This document shows, piece by piece, positions 39,106-48,642 of a stretch of DNA of 64,000 nt. How positions within the stretch are numbered: position 1 is the stretch's first letter; every line of letters starts with the position of its first letter. Origin of the DNA: an uncultured Bacteroidales bacterium (GTDB taxonomy: Bacteria; Bacteroidota; Bacteroidia; Bacteroidales; UBA932); the NCBI GenBank assembly GCA_905234285.1, contig CAJOHK010000001.1, forward strand, positions 69,375-133,374. Reading direction: 5' to 3'. Below the pieces are notes generated by a model. The model ran no database searches. It was not told where the DNA came from and saw only the letters and a list, made by a program, of their open reading frames with translations. A program made the translations under genes and the position numbers.

Positions 39106-40755
39106 ATGTTCAAGACAATGAAACTCAATAGCTTTATATCGGTTTTATTTGCAGCGCTGGTACTTAGTGCCTGCACTGACATGAACAAAATTGTTCCCGA
39201 AGGCGGTACCCTCCTGGCCTCTCAGTTAAAAGAGACCAACGCTGCTGTTCCTTCCCGTGCTTCTGCTGCTTTCGTAGGTCTGTTCAACCCGCTGGGTAAC
39301 CCCAACTACTTCGGTTATGGAACCCCGGACGATTGGGGCGTACTCATGATGCTTTTCTGCAACGACGTAGAAGGCGCCGATGCCCTCCTCCCGGACAGCA
39401 ACTATAACTGGTTCAGTGTTTGCGGCGAGCTCTCTTCCCGCACGGCTTCTTACCGTAACCCCATGATCCGTTACCGTACGCCTTACATGATTATCGCGAA
39501 CTCTAACGACTTCCTGGCCGGTTTTGACGATAATGTGACGGATCAGGAATCCATCTATATGATTGCCCAGGCCAAGGCTCTGCGTGCATACGCCTATATG
39601 CTCCTGGCCCAGGACTTCCAGTTCACTTACACTATTGCCAAGGATAAGCCTTGCGTTCCCGTGTGCGCCCTGGATATAGAAGATCCCGCCAACAACCCCC
39701 GCGCCTCTGTGGCAGCTATTTATGGTATCATCATGGACGACCTTAATGATGCTGTAAGCAAACTCGCCGGTTATGCCCGTCCTTCCAAGATGTACATCGA
39801 CCAGCATGTGGCCTATGGCCTCCGCGCCCGCGCCAACCTGCTCATGGGTGAGTATGCCGATGCCGCTGCCGACGCCGAGAAAGCCGCCGAAGGTTACACG
39901 CCCGCTTCGATTGAAGAGGTGAGCCATCCCAGCTTCATGGACATTAGCGAGCACAACTGGATTTGGGGCTTTGACATGACGGCCGACGTTGCCAAGACAT
40001 TCAAATATGCTACCAGTTCTTCCTGGCTGCGTTCCTTCTCCTCTTGGGCCTATGCCGCCGGTGCCGGTTGCTACACCATGATTAACAAAATGCTGTACGA
40101 CAAGATTCCTGCGAGCGACGTGCGTAAAGGCTGGTGGGTCGATGAAAACCTGCAGTCCCCGCTCCTGGACGGTCTTACCTGGGATGCCGGTACCGCCGGT
40201 GTTGCTTCCGGTCAGGCTATTCCCCTGTTCGAGTTTGACGACAAACTGGCCTTCCTGCCTTATACCAACGTCAAGTTCGGTTGCAACCCTATCGGCACCA
40301 CCGATAACGCCGAGGATTCCCCGCTCATGCGCGTAGAGGAAATGCTCCTCATCCAGGCCGAGGCCAACTATAAGGCTGGCAACACCGCCAAGGGTATGCA
40401 AATCCTCAACGACTTTGTGTCTACCTATCGTAATCCCGGTTATTCTGCCAGCGCCAGCGGCCGCAGCTTCGAGGACGAGGTTTGGTTCCAGCGCCGTGTA
40501 GAACTCTGGGGCGAAGGTTTCGGTATCCATGACACCAAGCGTCTCAACAAACCGCTTGTACGCTTCCTGGGAACCGCCGAGAGCACCAATATGCCGCCGG
40601 CATTCCGCTTCAACCTGGCTGCCAACGACGGCTGGCTCCTGATGCGCTTCAACAACGGTGAGCTCAACACCAACTTTGGTATTGTAGACAACACTGGTGG
40701 TTCTCTTCCCAAGATGGACCAGAATCCCAGTCTGCGTGACGGTGTGACCGACTAA
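39106..40755 (+). CDS. SusD/RagB family nutrient-binding lipoprotein (right operon)
   Basis: Lipobox VLSACTD; AQAKALRAYAYMLLAQDFQFTYT...LMRVEEMLLIQAEANYKAGN...WFQRRVELWGEGFGIHDTKRLNKPL. Confidence 0.92.
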   Translation: MFKTMKLNSFISVLFAALVLSACTDMNKIVPEGGTLLASQLKETNAAVPSRASAAFVGLFNPLGNPNYFGYGTPDDWGVLMMLFCNDVEGADALLPDSNYNWFSVCGELSSRTASYRNPMIRYRTPYMIIANSNDFLAGFDDNVTDQESIYMIAQAKALRAYAYMLLAQDFQFTYTIAKDKPCVPVCALDIEDPANNPRASVAAIYGIIMDDLNDAVSKLAGYARPSKMYIDQHVAYGLRARANLLMGEYADAAADAEKAAEGYTPASIEEVSHPSFMDISEHNWIWGFDMTADVAKTFKYATSSSWLRSFSSWAYAAGAGCYTMINKMLYDKIPASDVRKGWWVDENLQSPLLDGLTWDAGTAGVASGQAIPLFEFDDKLAFLPYTNVKFGCNPIGTTDNAEDSPLMRVEEMLLIQAEANYKAGNTAKGMQILNDFVSTYRNPGYSASASGRSFEDEVWFQRRVELWGEGFGIHDTKRLNKPLVRFLGTAESTNMPPAFRFNLAANDGWLLMRFNNGELNTNFGIVDNTGGSLPKMDQNPSLRDGVTD

Positions 40756-40774
40756 TCCATAAAGAAAAAGAATT

Positions 40775-43516
40775 ATGAGAACAATCAATAAATATTTCTA
40801 TCTTCTTGCCGCTGCCGCGCTCGTAGGTGTTGCTTCCTGCGAGAAGGAGAAGGAGGCTTATGCCCCCGGTACTCCCGACAGTGAGACCTGCGAAGGTGTA
40901 TACTTCATCAAGCAGGATGTGATTGAGGAAACGCAGATCTTCGACCCTACTCAGGAGAAGAAGGCCGAGATTAAAGTTCACCGTACCAACAGTGTAGGTG
41001 CGCTTACGGTTACTCCTAAGGTAAGCCTCAGCGAAATGACCAGTAGTGGTCCTGTGGATGGCGATGCCAGCCTGTTCACCGTGTCGGACATTGTATTCGA
41101 AGACGGTCAGGAAGAAGCTATCATGACACTGTCATTCCCTAATGTGAAAGAGGGTGTGCAGTATTCCCTGCACCTCAAGATCGAGGGAGACCAGTATGCT
41201 TCCAAGTACACCAGCAGCCTCATTGCCTGCGACTATAACATGATGTGCGTCAAGTACGAGGATTTCTTGAATCCCGTAACCAAACAGCCTGCTTTGATTA
41301 CCTTTAAGTCAAGTTGGTGGGAAGAAACTCATACTGCATACGTGAAGTATTATGAGGTTGACGGTGTACGTCACTGTGTTACCTATGATGAAAAGCTTGT
41401 AGGAATTCCTGGTGTTGACGGTGGTGCCGATGGCTTCTGGGGAACTGGAAAAGATGTTCATTTTGCTTTCCTCTGGTATGTAAAGGGCGTAGATGAATGT
41501 TCTGATTGTGGGGAGTCTCATCCTTGTAAGGTCCCTTCAGGATATGAAGTACCTGCCGGTTCTTATCTTCTCACTCCGGACAGCCCTCAATATATCTTTA
41601 CCCATTCCTCGGCTGGAGATATCTTTTTCCACGACCAGTATTTGGTTTCTGTGAATTTCAGGAGCTATACCAAATCTTTCCTGCACTATACTGATGCAAA
41701 TGATCTCTTTGATTCCACTTCCTATTATGATGGGAATGGCGGTTTCTATTTTTACTCGGAGTATAATGTAAACAATGCCGGTAGCGGTTGGGGTATTAGT
41801 GCCTTTGATCTTGTAGGTATCGCCGACGGTTTTGTCCGCGCCGATTTTAAGCTTGAGCTTACCGCCGGTGTAACTGAGGTAGACGATGAAGGTAACAACG
41901 TGGTTCCCATCAGCTTTAAACTTGGCTCAGACTCCGACCTTGTTGGTTATTCTATCCTCCCTGGAAAGGCTACTGGCAGTGCTATTACTGCAGAGGTAGC
42001 GGCTATTACCAAGGAAACAGAGGCAATGGCTAAAGAAAAGGAAGCCTGGCTCAACGATAATGTTGACTTCAGCAAGTACAACTCTACTTGGGTTCTTGCA
42101 AGTGGTAAGTCCTTTAAAGACAGCGTCGCTCCTGAGGATGGGGAAACCGGTTTCTTCACTCTGGTCGCGGTAGCTGTTGACACCATCCAAGTGAGAACTA
42201 CGGGAGTAGTATCTGAAGTTAAATTGGAGGTTAAGAATGAAGCCAGTTTGAACTTCCAGTACATCAACACCGGTGAAACCAACCCGGTTATCCTGAATGT
42301 TGCCGCCGGCAGCACCGAGAAGTACATTTCCCGTGGCTATGATCCCGAGACCAGCTTCGAGTACACCATCTCAGGTGCAGGTCTGACCGGTGTTATTCCA
42401 ATGATCTACACCGAGGCCGAGGTAGAAGCAGAAGGTGGTATTGACAGCATACTGGAAGACGTTTTGTCCGACCCCAACTACTTCTATAGCGCACTGTCAC
42501 TTGAGGAGAATAATCCTAGTCTAACCGCCCAGCAGCTTGCCGACGTAAACGATAAGGGCTTCTCTGATATTTACACATCCGGCGTTACCCCTGGCACCAC
42601 CTATTATGTGATTGTTTGGGCAACCAATGGCTACGATTGCGATGTGGCATATGCCACTACCCTCACCGCCGGTGATCCCCTGCCTATTTATCAGAGTTTC
42701 ACCTATAAGAACCGCGCCGATGAACTGATTGATGGTAAATCTGCTTCCGATTTCTATGGTACATATAATTTATATGCTATAGATATGAATGGATCTTCCT
42801 CATTAAGAAGATATATGGGTCAAGCTGTTATCGCAGCCTATGATTCAGAAAAATATGGAGCAGTTGAGGTAAATGGAGAAAGTGCTCAGATTACTGGCCT
42901 TTCTTGTGGCGTAGGTGGTAGCGGTTTTGACGATACTATCTTACTTGATTTCTGTGAAAACCCTCTCGGTGTTGATGATAAGTTAGGACTCTTTGTAGCA
43001 GGAACATCTACTGCAGATGGGAAGTCGGCAGCTCTATACACCTGGGTTCCGGCAGGAAATAATTTTTATAGATGGGATTATGCTTCTGTAGCTTATCCTG
43101 TTATGGACGGTTATATTGCCTTTGTTGGTGAATCCTATTACTCAGACAACTATGGATATTATTCGAATATAAATTTCTATAATGGAGTGATAGATGAAAC
43201 CTTCCGTGATTTCCTGCTTGTAGATCCTGCTAAAGATGACAATGGACTCGCTCCGAAAGTTGCAGCGGCTATATCATCCATAAAGAAAGTCAAGGGAAAG
43301 AAAATTGAGTCCAACTATGGGGCGAAGCTTAATGTGCTTAACAATGTAAACTACAACCCTATCCAGAACCACTTCTTTGCCCCTGTCGGCGTTACAGGTT
43401 TGCAGCCCGTGGTTTCCGTGAAGGAAGTTGTTGCGTTCAAACATAACGTTAGCTTAAGTTCCAAGAAGGGTGTTGTTGAGATCAGCCAATCTCCTATACA
43501 GTGCTTTAACCGTTAA
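40775..43516 (+). CDS. Large surface lipoprotein in SusE-like position (right operon)
   Basis: Lipobox GVASCEKE; paralogous in layout to 26965..29430. Confidence 0.65.
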   Translation: MRTINKYFYLLAAAALVGVASCEKEKEAYAPGTPDSETCEGVYFIKQDVIEETQIFDPTQEKKAEIKVHRTNSVGALTVTPKVSLSEMTSSGPVDGDASLFTVSDIVFEDGQEEAIMTLSFPNVKEGVQYSLHLKIEGDQYASKYTSSLIACDYNMMCVKYEDFLNPVTKQPALITFKSSWWEETHTAYVKYYEVDGVRHCVTYDEKLVGIPGVDGGADGFWGTGKDVHFAFLWYVKGVDECSDCGESHPCKVPSGYEVPAGSYLLTPDSPQYIFTHSSAGDIFFHDQYLVSVNFRSYTKSFLHYTDANDLFDSTSYYDGNGGFYFYSEYNVNNAGSGWGISAFDLVGIADGFVRADFKLELTAGVTEVDDEGNNVVPISFKLGSDSDLVGYSILPGKATGSAITAEVAAITKETEAMAKEKEAWLNDNVDFSKYNSTWVLASGKSFKDSVAPEDGETGFFTLVAVAVDTIQVRTTGVVSEVKLEVKNEASLNFQYINTGETNPVILNVAAGSTEKYISRGYDPETSFEYTISGAGLTGVIPMIYTEAEVEAEGGIDSILEDVLSDPNYFYSALSLEENNPSLTAQQLADVNDKGFSDIYTSGVTPGTTYYVIVWATNGYDCDVAYATTLTAGDPLPIYQSFTYKNRADELIDGKSASDFYGTYNLYAIDMNGSSSLRRYMGQAVIAAYDSEKYGAVEVNGESAQITGLSCGVGGSGFDDTILLDFCENPLGVDDKLGLFVAGTSTADGKSAALYTWVPAGNNFYRWDYASVAYPVMDGYIAFVGESYYSDNYGYYSNINFYNGVIDETFRDFLLVDPAKDDNGLAPKVAAAISSIKKVKGKKIESNYGAKLNVLNNVNYNPIQNHFFAPVGVTGLQPVVSVKEVVAFKHNVSLSSKKGVVEISQSPIQCFNR

Positions 43517-43531
43517 TAAACTGTAATCATT

Positions 43532-44470
43532 ATGAAAAAATCAGCATACATTTTTGCAGCAGTTGCCATTTTTGCAGGTGTGTTTACTTCCTGCAAAAAG
43601 GACAATGAGCCGAAATCGCCTGTCATCAATGAGAATGCAGTTGCGGTTACCGGCATTACTCTGGACAAGACCACCATCACCTTCTCCAAGAAGGAGGAAA
43701 CGGCTATCATCACCGCCACCATCACGCCCGCAGATGCCTCCGACAAGCGCATTCTCTGGAAGTCTTCTGACGAGACCGTTGCCAAGGTGTCCAACGGTGT
43801 AGTGGAATCGGTGAAAGAAGGCAAGGCTACCATTACCGCAACCACCTATGCCGGTAACTTTGTGGCCTCCTGCGCTGTTAGTTTCCCTAAGGTAACGGTA
43901 GACTCTCGCGCCGAAGATATCCTGGGAAGCAAGTATTCCATTTATTGGTCCAAAGTAAACTATGGTGCCGAGAATCCGCAGGATTTTGGAACCTTCGTCT
44001 CCTGGGGAGAAAAGGCTCCTAAGGCTAATTATGACTGGAATTCCTATATGGTTCCTCTCATTGGCTGGTGCGGAACCGAAAAAGATCCGCTCTATGGCGT
44101 AGAGGATATTGCTAATTCCGAGTATGATGTTGTTGCCGAATCCTGGGGTAAAGGCTGGAGAATGCCCACCGTAGAAGAGGTGTATCAGCTCGTTGCCACC
44201 ATGACCTGGACCTGGACCTCCGAGGAAGGAGTGTATGGTTACAAGGTAGAGAACCCTGACAGTGGAAAGAGCATCTTCCTCCCTGTTGCCGGTTACTACA
44301 ACGATGCTACCCATGCTCATGCGGGCGCCAAGGGCCGTTACTGGACCAGCGCCGTGGGAGAAGAGGCTTACAACGCCTATTCTCTTGACTTCACCTCCGA
44401 TGAGTATGTGATGGATCAGCATGGCCGCAATATGGGCTTTGTGATTCGTCCCGTACTGGACAAGGAGTAA
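43532..44470 (+). CDS. Lipoprotein with bacterial Ig-like (Big2) domain and FISUMP/DUF1566-like C-terminal domain
   Basis: Lipobox FTSCKKD; VTGITLDKTTITFSKKEETAIITATITPADASDKRILWKSSDETVAKVSNGVV; WGKGWRMPTVEEVYQLV...GRYWTSAVGEEAYNAYSLDF...GFVIRPV. Confidence 0.75.
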   Translation: MKKSAYIFAAVAIFAGVFTSCKKDNEPKSPVINENAVAVTGITLDKTTITFSKKEETAIITATITPADASDKRILWKSSDETVAKVSNGVVESVKEGKATITATTYAGNFVASCAVSFPKVTVDSRAEDILGSKYSIYWSKVNYGAENPQDFGTFVSWGEKAPKANYDWNSYMVPLIGWCGTEKDPLYGVEDIANSEYDVVAESWGKGWRMPTVEEVYQLVATMTWTWTSEEGVYGYKVENPDSGKSIFLPVAGYYNDATHAHAGAKGRYWTSAVGEEAYNAYSLDFTSDEYVMDQHGRNMGFVIRPVLDKE

Positions 44471-44490
44471 TTCTCTGTAATTAACTTTCG

Positions 44491-44524
44491 AAAGGGGCGA
44501 CCAGATATCTGATTGCCCCTTTTT
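44491..44524 (+). terminator. Intra-operon terminator/attenuator-like hairpin before S8 protease gene
   Basis: AAAGGGGCGACCAGATATCTGATTGCCCCTTTTT: GC stem plus T5. Confidence 0.65.
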
Positions 44525-44541
44525 ATCACAAAAGAAAAGAA

Positions 44542-46542
44542 GTGAAAAAAGTTGTAATTATTCTTTCCCTGGTGCCTGCGTTATTCCTTTCCTGCACCAG
44601 CCATATTGAAGAAGAGGAAGCTTTGGAAACCCAGTCGGCTTCCCTGCAGCTGCTCGCCACCAAAAGCGTTAATACGGCAAAACAGGCAAGCACTAGTTCC
44701 TTCCTCATCAAGTTTACCACTGTTCCCACCGAGGAGGAAGTGCTCTCCCTGAAGGGCGTTCAATCGCTGGTGAAGGTTTTCCCTTCTACTCCCGGCAACG
44801 AGGCGCTGGAGCAGCGCTTTGGTATGGACCGCTGGTATGAGGTGGAGTTGGAGCAGGGTATATCTCCCGAGCAAGTGGCCCTTTCGGCCGCCTCCCTCGA
44901 GTGTGTCGGCACCATTGAGTACAACACCCTGGCCCAAAAGCCTGAGCGGCTGTCCGACCCGGTGACCGTTCCCGACATTCCTGCAACCAAGGCCGGCGTG
45001 AACGATTATAAGCAGTTTAACGACCCTCAGTTCTCCAACCAGTGGCATTATATCAACATTGGCGACAAAGCTATCTCCAAAACCGTTTATACAGGTGGAG
45101 ACATTAGCGTAAAGGATGTGTGGAGCAAGATTACCTGCGGTGACAATTCCGTCATTGTGGCGGTAGTAGACGAGGGGATCAAGTATTCTCACCCCGATTT
45201 GGCTGCCAATATGTGGGTTAATAAGGAAGAAATCCCCGGCAACGGCAAAGACGACGACGGTAACGGTTACGTAGACGATATTTACGGTTATAATTTTGTA
45301 GATAATGGGGATATCACCTGGGCATTATCCGGGGACGATGGTCACGGAACGCATACGTCGGGCACCATTGCGGCCGTTAATAACAACGGCATCGGCGTGG
45401 TGGGCGTGGCTGGCGGCAGCGGAAAGGGCGATGGCGTACGCATCATGTCGGCCCAAATCTTTTCCGGCAATAATACGGCCTCCGTCGCAAAGGTCGCGCA
45501 GGCGTTCAAGTATGCAGCCGACAACGGCGCATCCCTCGTTTCCTGCTCCTTTGGTTATCCGGCCGGTACTTTTAAATCGGACGGCGCATACAAGTCCCAA
45601 GGCGGGGCCGAGTACGATGCCATGCAGTATTTTAAGGCCAAAAAGAATAACAACGCCGTGGACGGGGGAATCATTATTTTCTCGGCCGGAAACTCTGCGC
45701 TGCCTTATGCCGGTTATCCCGGCGCCCTGGCCGATGTGATTAGCGTATCGGCCCTGGGACCGGATTATCTGCCCACCTACTACACTTGCTACGGCCCCGG
45801 CTGCAAAATCGCAGCCCCCGGTGGAGAAGGCGGCGTGGTGGGTCAGCCCGTCGCATCGGGCGGATACAGCATCCGAGCCTGCGTGCTGTCTACCTACCCT
45901 TCCGAGCTCAGCAACAACGGAGACGAGTATGCCTATATGCAGGGTACCTCCATGGCCTGCCCGCATGTAACCGGCGTGGCCGCCCTGGGTATCTGCTACG
46001 CCCTGAAACTGGGAAAGCACTACACCGTGGACGAGTTCAATTCCATGATTGTTTCGTCGGCCAAGGATATCGACAAGCGCATTAATTCTTTTAGCACCAA
46101 GGATATTGTGTACAATTCCGGCAATGTGTATAAAACGCTCAAGATGAGCGAGTACTATCACCAGATGGGAACGGGTTGCATTGACGCCTGGTCGCTCATG
46201 ATGAAGATAGAGGGTGTTCCCTGCTCGCTGGTAGCGATGGGAAGTACACAGTGGATAGACCTCTCGCCTTATTTTGGAACTTCTTCTACCAGCCTCACCT
46301 ATACCGGCTATGAAATGTCGGCCGATGCCAAGGCCGCGCTGGGCATTGAGGGCGAGCCCGAGCTCAAGAACGGGCGGCTTTACCTGAAGGCCACCAAAAT
46401 CGGCTCGGCCAAAATAAAGATTAACGCTGTGGGCGGCGGCTCCATCATTGGCGGCGATAACATTATTGGCGGCATGGCCATCTCCCGCGAGATTTCCATC
46501 ATAACAAGAGGTCATGCGGCTACCGAAGGCGGTTGGCTATAA
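44542..46542 (+). CDS. S8 subtilisin-like serine protease lipoprotein (right operon)
   Basis: GTG start; lipobox FLSCTS; VAVVDEGIKYSHPDL, DGHGTHTSGTIAAVNNNGIGVVG, GTSMACPHVTGVAAL. Confidence 0.92.
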   Translation: MKKVVIILSLVPALFLSCTSHIEEEEALETQSASLQLLATKSVNTAKQASTSSFLIKFTTVPTEEEVLSLKGVQSLVKVFPSTPGNEALEQRFGMDRWYEVELEQGISPEQVALSAASLECVGTIEYNTLAQKPERLSDPVTVPDIPATKAGVNDYKQFNDPQFSNQWHYINIGDKAISKTVYTGGDISVKDVWSKITCGDNSVIVAVVDEGIKYSHPDLAANMWVNKEEIPGNGKDDDGNGYVDDIYGYNFVDNGDITWALSGDDGHGTHTSGTIAAVNNNGIGVVGVAGGSGKGDGVRIMSAQIFSGNNTASVAKVAQAFKYAADNGASLVSCSFGYPAGTFKSDGAYKSQGGAEYDAMQYFKAKKNNNAVDGGIIIFSAGNSALPYAGYPGALADVISVSALGPDYLPTYYTCYGPGCKIAAPGGEGGVVGQPVASGGYSIRACVLSTYPSELSNNGDEYAYMQGTSMACPHVTGVAALGICYALKLGKHYTVDEFNSMIVSSAKDIDKRINSFSTKDIVYNSGNVYKTLKMSEYYHQMGTGCIDAWSLMMKIEGVPCSLVAMGSTQWIDLSPYFGTSSTSLTYTGYEMSADAKAALGIEGEPELKNGRLYLKATKIGSAKIKINAVGGGSIIGGDNIIGGMAISREISIITRGHAATEGGWL

Positions 46543-46554
46543 TCCTTTAAAGCT

Positions 46555-46983
46555 ATGAAGAAAGTACTTTATTTTGCAATTGTGGCGGTGGCCACCCTGC
46601 TCCTTGCCGGATGTAAAAAGGACAAGGAAGAAGATAACGCTCCTGCTTGCGTGGGAGAATGGCAATTGTCCAACATAGCCGTAAAGAGTGTCACCTACGC
46701 CGACCAGAAGGTAGATGTTTATCTGAACCTGCAGGAGGGCGGCAGTTTTGAAGTGTACCAAATGATAGGTCAGGGCCGGTTCAGAAGATACACCGGCACC
46801 TGGAAACTGGAAGGGACGCTCCTTTCGGGGACCTACTCCTCCAAGAAGCCCTGGGGCAGTTCCTATCAGGTCTCGGCCGACGGGAATACCCTCACGCTCA
46901 CCTCTACTACCAGCGGCGAGGTGGATACTTACACCAAGACCACCATCCCCGCCTCGGTTAAGGAAGAGGCTTACGACATGTAA
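46555..46983 (+). CDS. Lipocalin-like lipoprotein (right operon)
   Basis: Lipobox LLAGCKKD; VGEWQLSNIAVKSVTYADQKVDVYLNLQEGGSFEVYQMIGQGRFRRYTGTWKLEG; paralogue of 24470..24892. Confidence 0.65.
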   Translation: MKKVLYFAIVAVATLLLAGCKKDKEEDNAPACVGEWQLSNIAVKSVTYADQKVDVYLNLQEGGSFEVYQMIGQGRFRRYTGTWKLEGTLLSGTYSSKKPWGSSYQVSADGNTLTLTSTTSGEVDTYTKTTIPASVKEEAYDM

Positions 46984-46986
46984 AAC

Positions 46987-48636
46987 TTACTCCACTTCAA
47001 ACGGAAACTCTTCGTAGAGCGGTGTTCCGTTTGCCTTAGTACCCTGGATTACAATGCGGAATTTGCCGCTGTAGTCCGGGGTTTTTATGGGGATACGAAG
47101 GTCGGAGTGGCTGGAGAGCTCCAGACTGGGATGCCAGTACAGCAGCTGGCGCAGGTCCTTGCCGGAGGGCGCCTGGCCAAGGTAGGCCACAGGATAGGAA
47201 ACGCCCTTAAAGTCAATTACGCGCGTATTGTCCGGGAAGGGAAGAGCCGTAACGTAGTTCTTTTTTGACACAAAGTTCACCACGCCGTTAAAGGAGAGCG
47301 AACCCATGGCAACGGCCTGCTGATAAAGGTCGATGTCTTCCAGGAGGGTGGCGTCAAAATTGGCCAGCATACCGTGGTCTGTTATGACCACTCCGTCCAT
47401 TAGCACCAGGATGTTGTCCTGCTGGTAATGACGGGAACTGGTGGCGTCGCTTACGGTGAGACGAAGCCGCCAGGACGAGCCGCTTTTATTCATCTTTAGC
47501 TCCGGGATGAATTCTGTGCAGGTTTCCTTGATGGTGGGGAAGCGGGTGTAGTCGTCCAGGTGGTACCGTTTGAAAGACTGTCCTGCCAGCAGGAGGTCTT
47601 CCCGCTTGGGAAGGAATTCGACCAGAGTGTCCAGCGGAGCGCTGTCCTTAAGCGATGCTTTACGGGAAACGAGGTCGCCGCGCTCCGAGGCATTCAGTTT
47701 GAGAACAGGGATGGTACCCGGCGAGGGTCTGGTGAACGGGCTCTTGAGGTTAATGTGGCATTTTTTTCCGTACATGGAAACTACCTCGCACACCAGTTCC
47801 CGGTCTCCGTAGATGTTACCTGTATAAAAGCGCACCTGGCCGTTTCCGGCGGGTTTTCCCACGTAGATGTTTTCCGGCGAGCCCGCAGTAGACAGGAAAG
47901 CTGTCACATGTTCCAGGTTATTGTCGCTCTCTCCGTCGGCCTCCAGGCCTTCTACGCTGGCATAGATGATTTCTCCCTCGTATTCTGCGCTTCGGCTGCC
48001 TTCAGAGGAGGCCGATGCTTCCTGTGCGAACTGGGCTATGGTGACGGGGGTCTCGTGGGGGAGGTCGTCATCGTGGAAGACCGACACAACCAGGTTGGCG
48101 TCCTGCTCCAGGCTGGCGATGTGCAGGATGGCCTCCTTCCCCTGCTGCATGCGCACCGGGAAGGAAATGCCGAGGTCTCCCCGGGCGGCAGCGCTCCCGG
48201 CCCGGGAAGCTGGGCGCAACTCGCTGTCTCCCACAAACGCAACGCCGTCTTTGACGCGCGCCGTGCTGCTGGTATTAAAGACGGTGAGCACCTGAGAATA
48301 TTCTACACTGGCGGCGCTGCGGGCCGTGTAGCCCATGAGCCGGTAATTGCCGGTGGGGGCTCCTGCGGGGATGCGGAACGAGCCGGCTCCCCGGCCGTTA
48401 AACATCCCTATTTTGGCCTCTGTAATGCTGCCTTCGGCCGATATCAGCTCCAGATAAGATACGGCGCTAAAGCCGGTCTGACGGCCTTTGTCGTCCAGCG
48501 CATATACAGAGCAAAAGACCATATCTCCGGCAATGTAGGTGTTTCGGTCGGTGATAACGAATATACGCTCCTGGGCACGCCCAGACAGGCTGGCGGCCAG
48601 CAGAAGCATGATGCTTATAATAAGAGTCTTTTTCAT
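46987..48636 (-). CDS. Secreted protein with MG2/alpha-2-macroglobulin-like N-terminus and TonB-plug-like C-terminal segment
   Basis: ERIFVITDRNTYIAGDMVFCSVYALDDKGRQTGFSAVSYLELIS; NILVLMDGVVITDHGMLANFDATLLEDIDLY. Confidence 0.55.
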   Translation of the reverse strand: MKKTLIISIMLLLAASLSGRAQERIFVITDRNTYIAGDMVFCSVYALDDKGRQTGFSAVSYLELISAEGSITEAKIGMFNGRGAGSFRIPAGAPTGNYRLMGYTARSAASVEYSQVLTVFNTSSTARVKDGVAFVGDSELRPASRAGSAAARGDLGISFPVRMQQGKEAILHIASLEQDANLVVSVFHDDDLPHETPVTIAQFAQEASASSEGSRSAEYEGEIIYASVEGLEADGESDNNLEHVTAFLSTAGSPENIYVGKPAGNGQVRFYTGNIYGDRELVCEVVSMYGKKCHINLKSPFTRPSPGTIPVLKLNASERGDLVSRKASLKDSAPLDTLVEFLPKREDLLLAGQSFKRYHLDDYTRFPTIKETCTEFIPELKMNKSGSSWRLRLTVSDATSSRHYQQDNILVLMDGVVITDHGMLANFDATLLEDIDLYQQAVAMGSLSFNGVVNFVSKKNYVTALPFPDNTRVIDFKGVSYPVAYLGQAPSGKDLRQLLYWHPSLELSSHSDLRIPIKTPDYSGKFRIVIQGTKANGTPLYEEFPFEVE

Positions 48637-48642
48637 ACGCGC

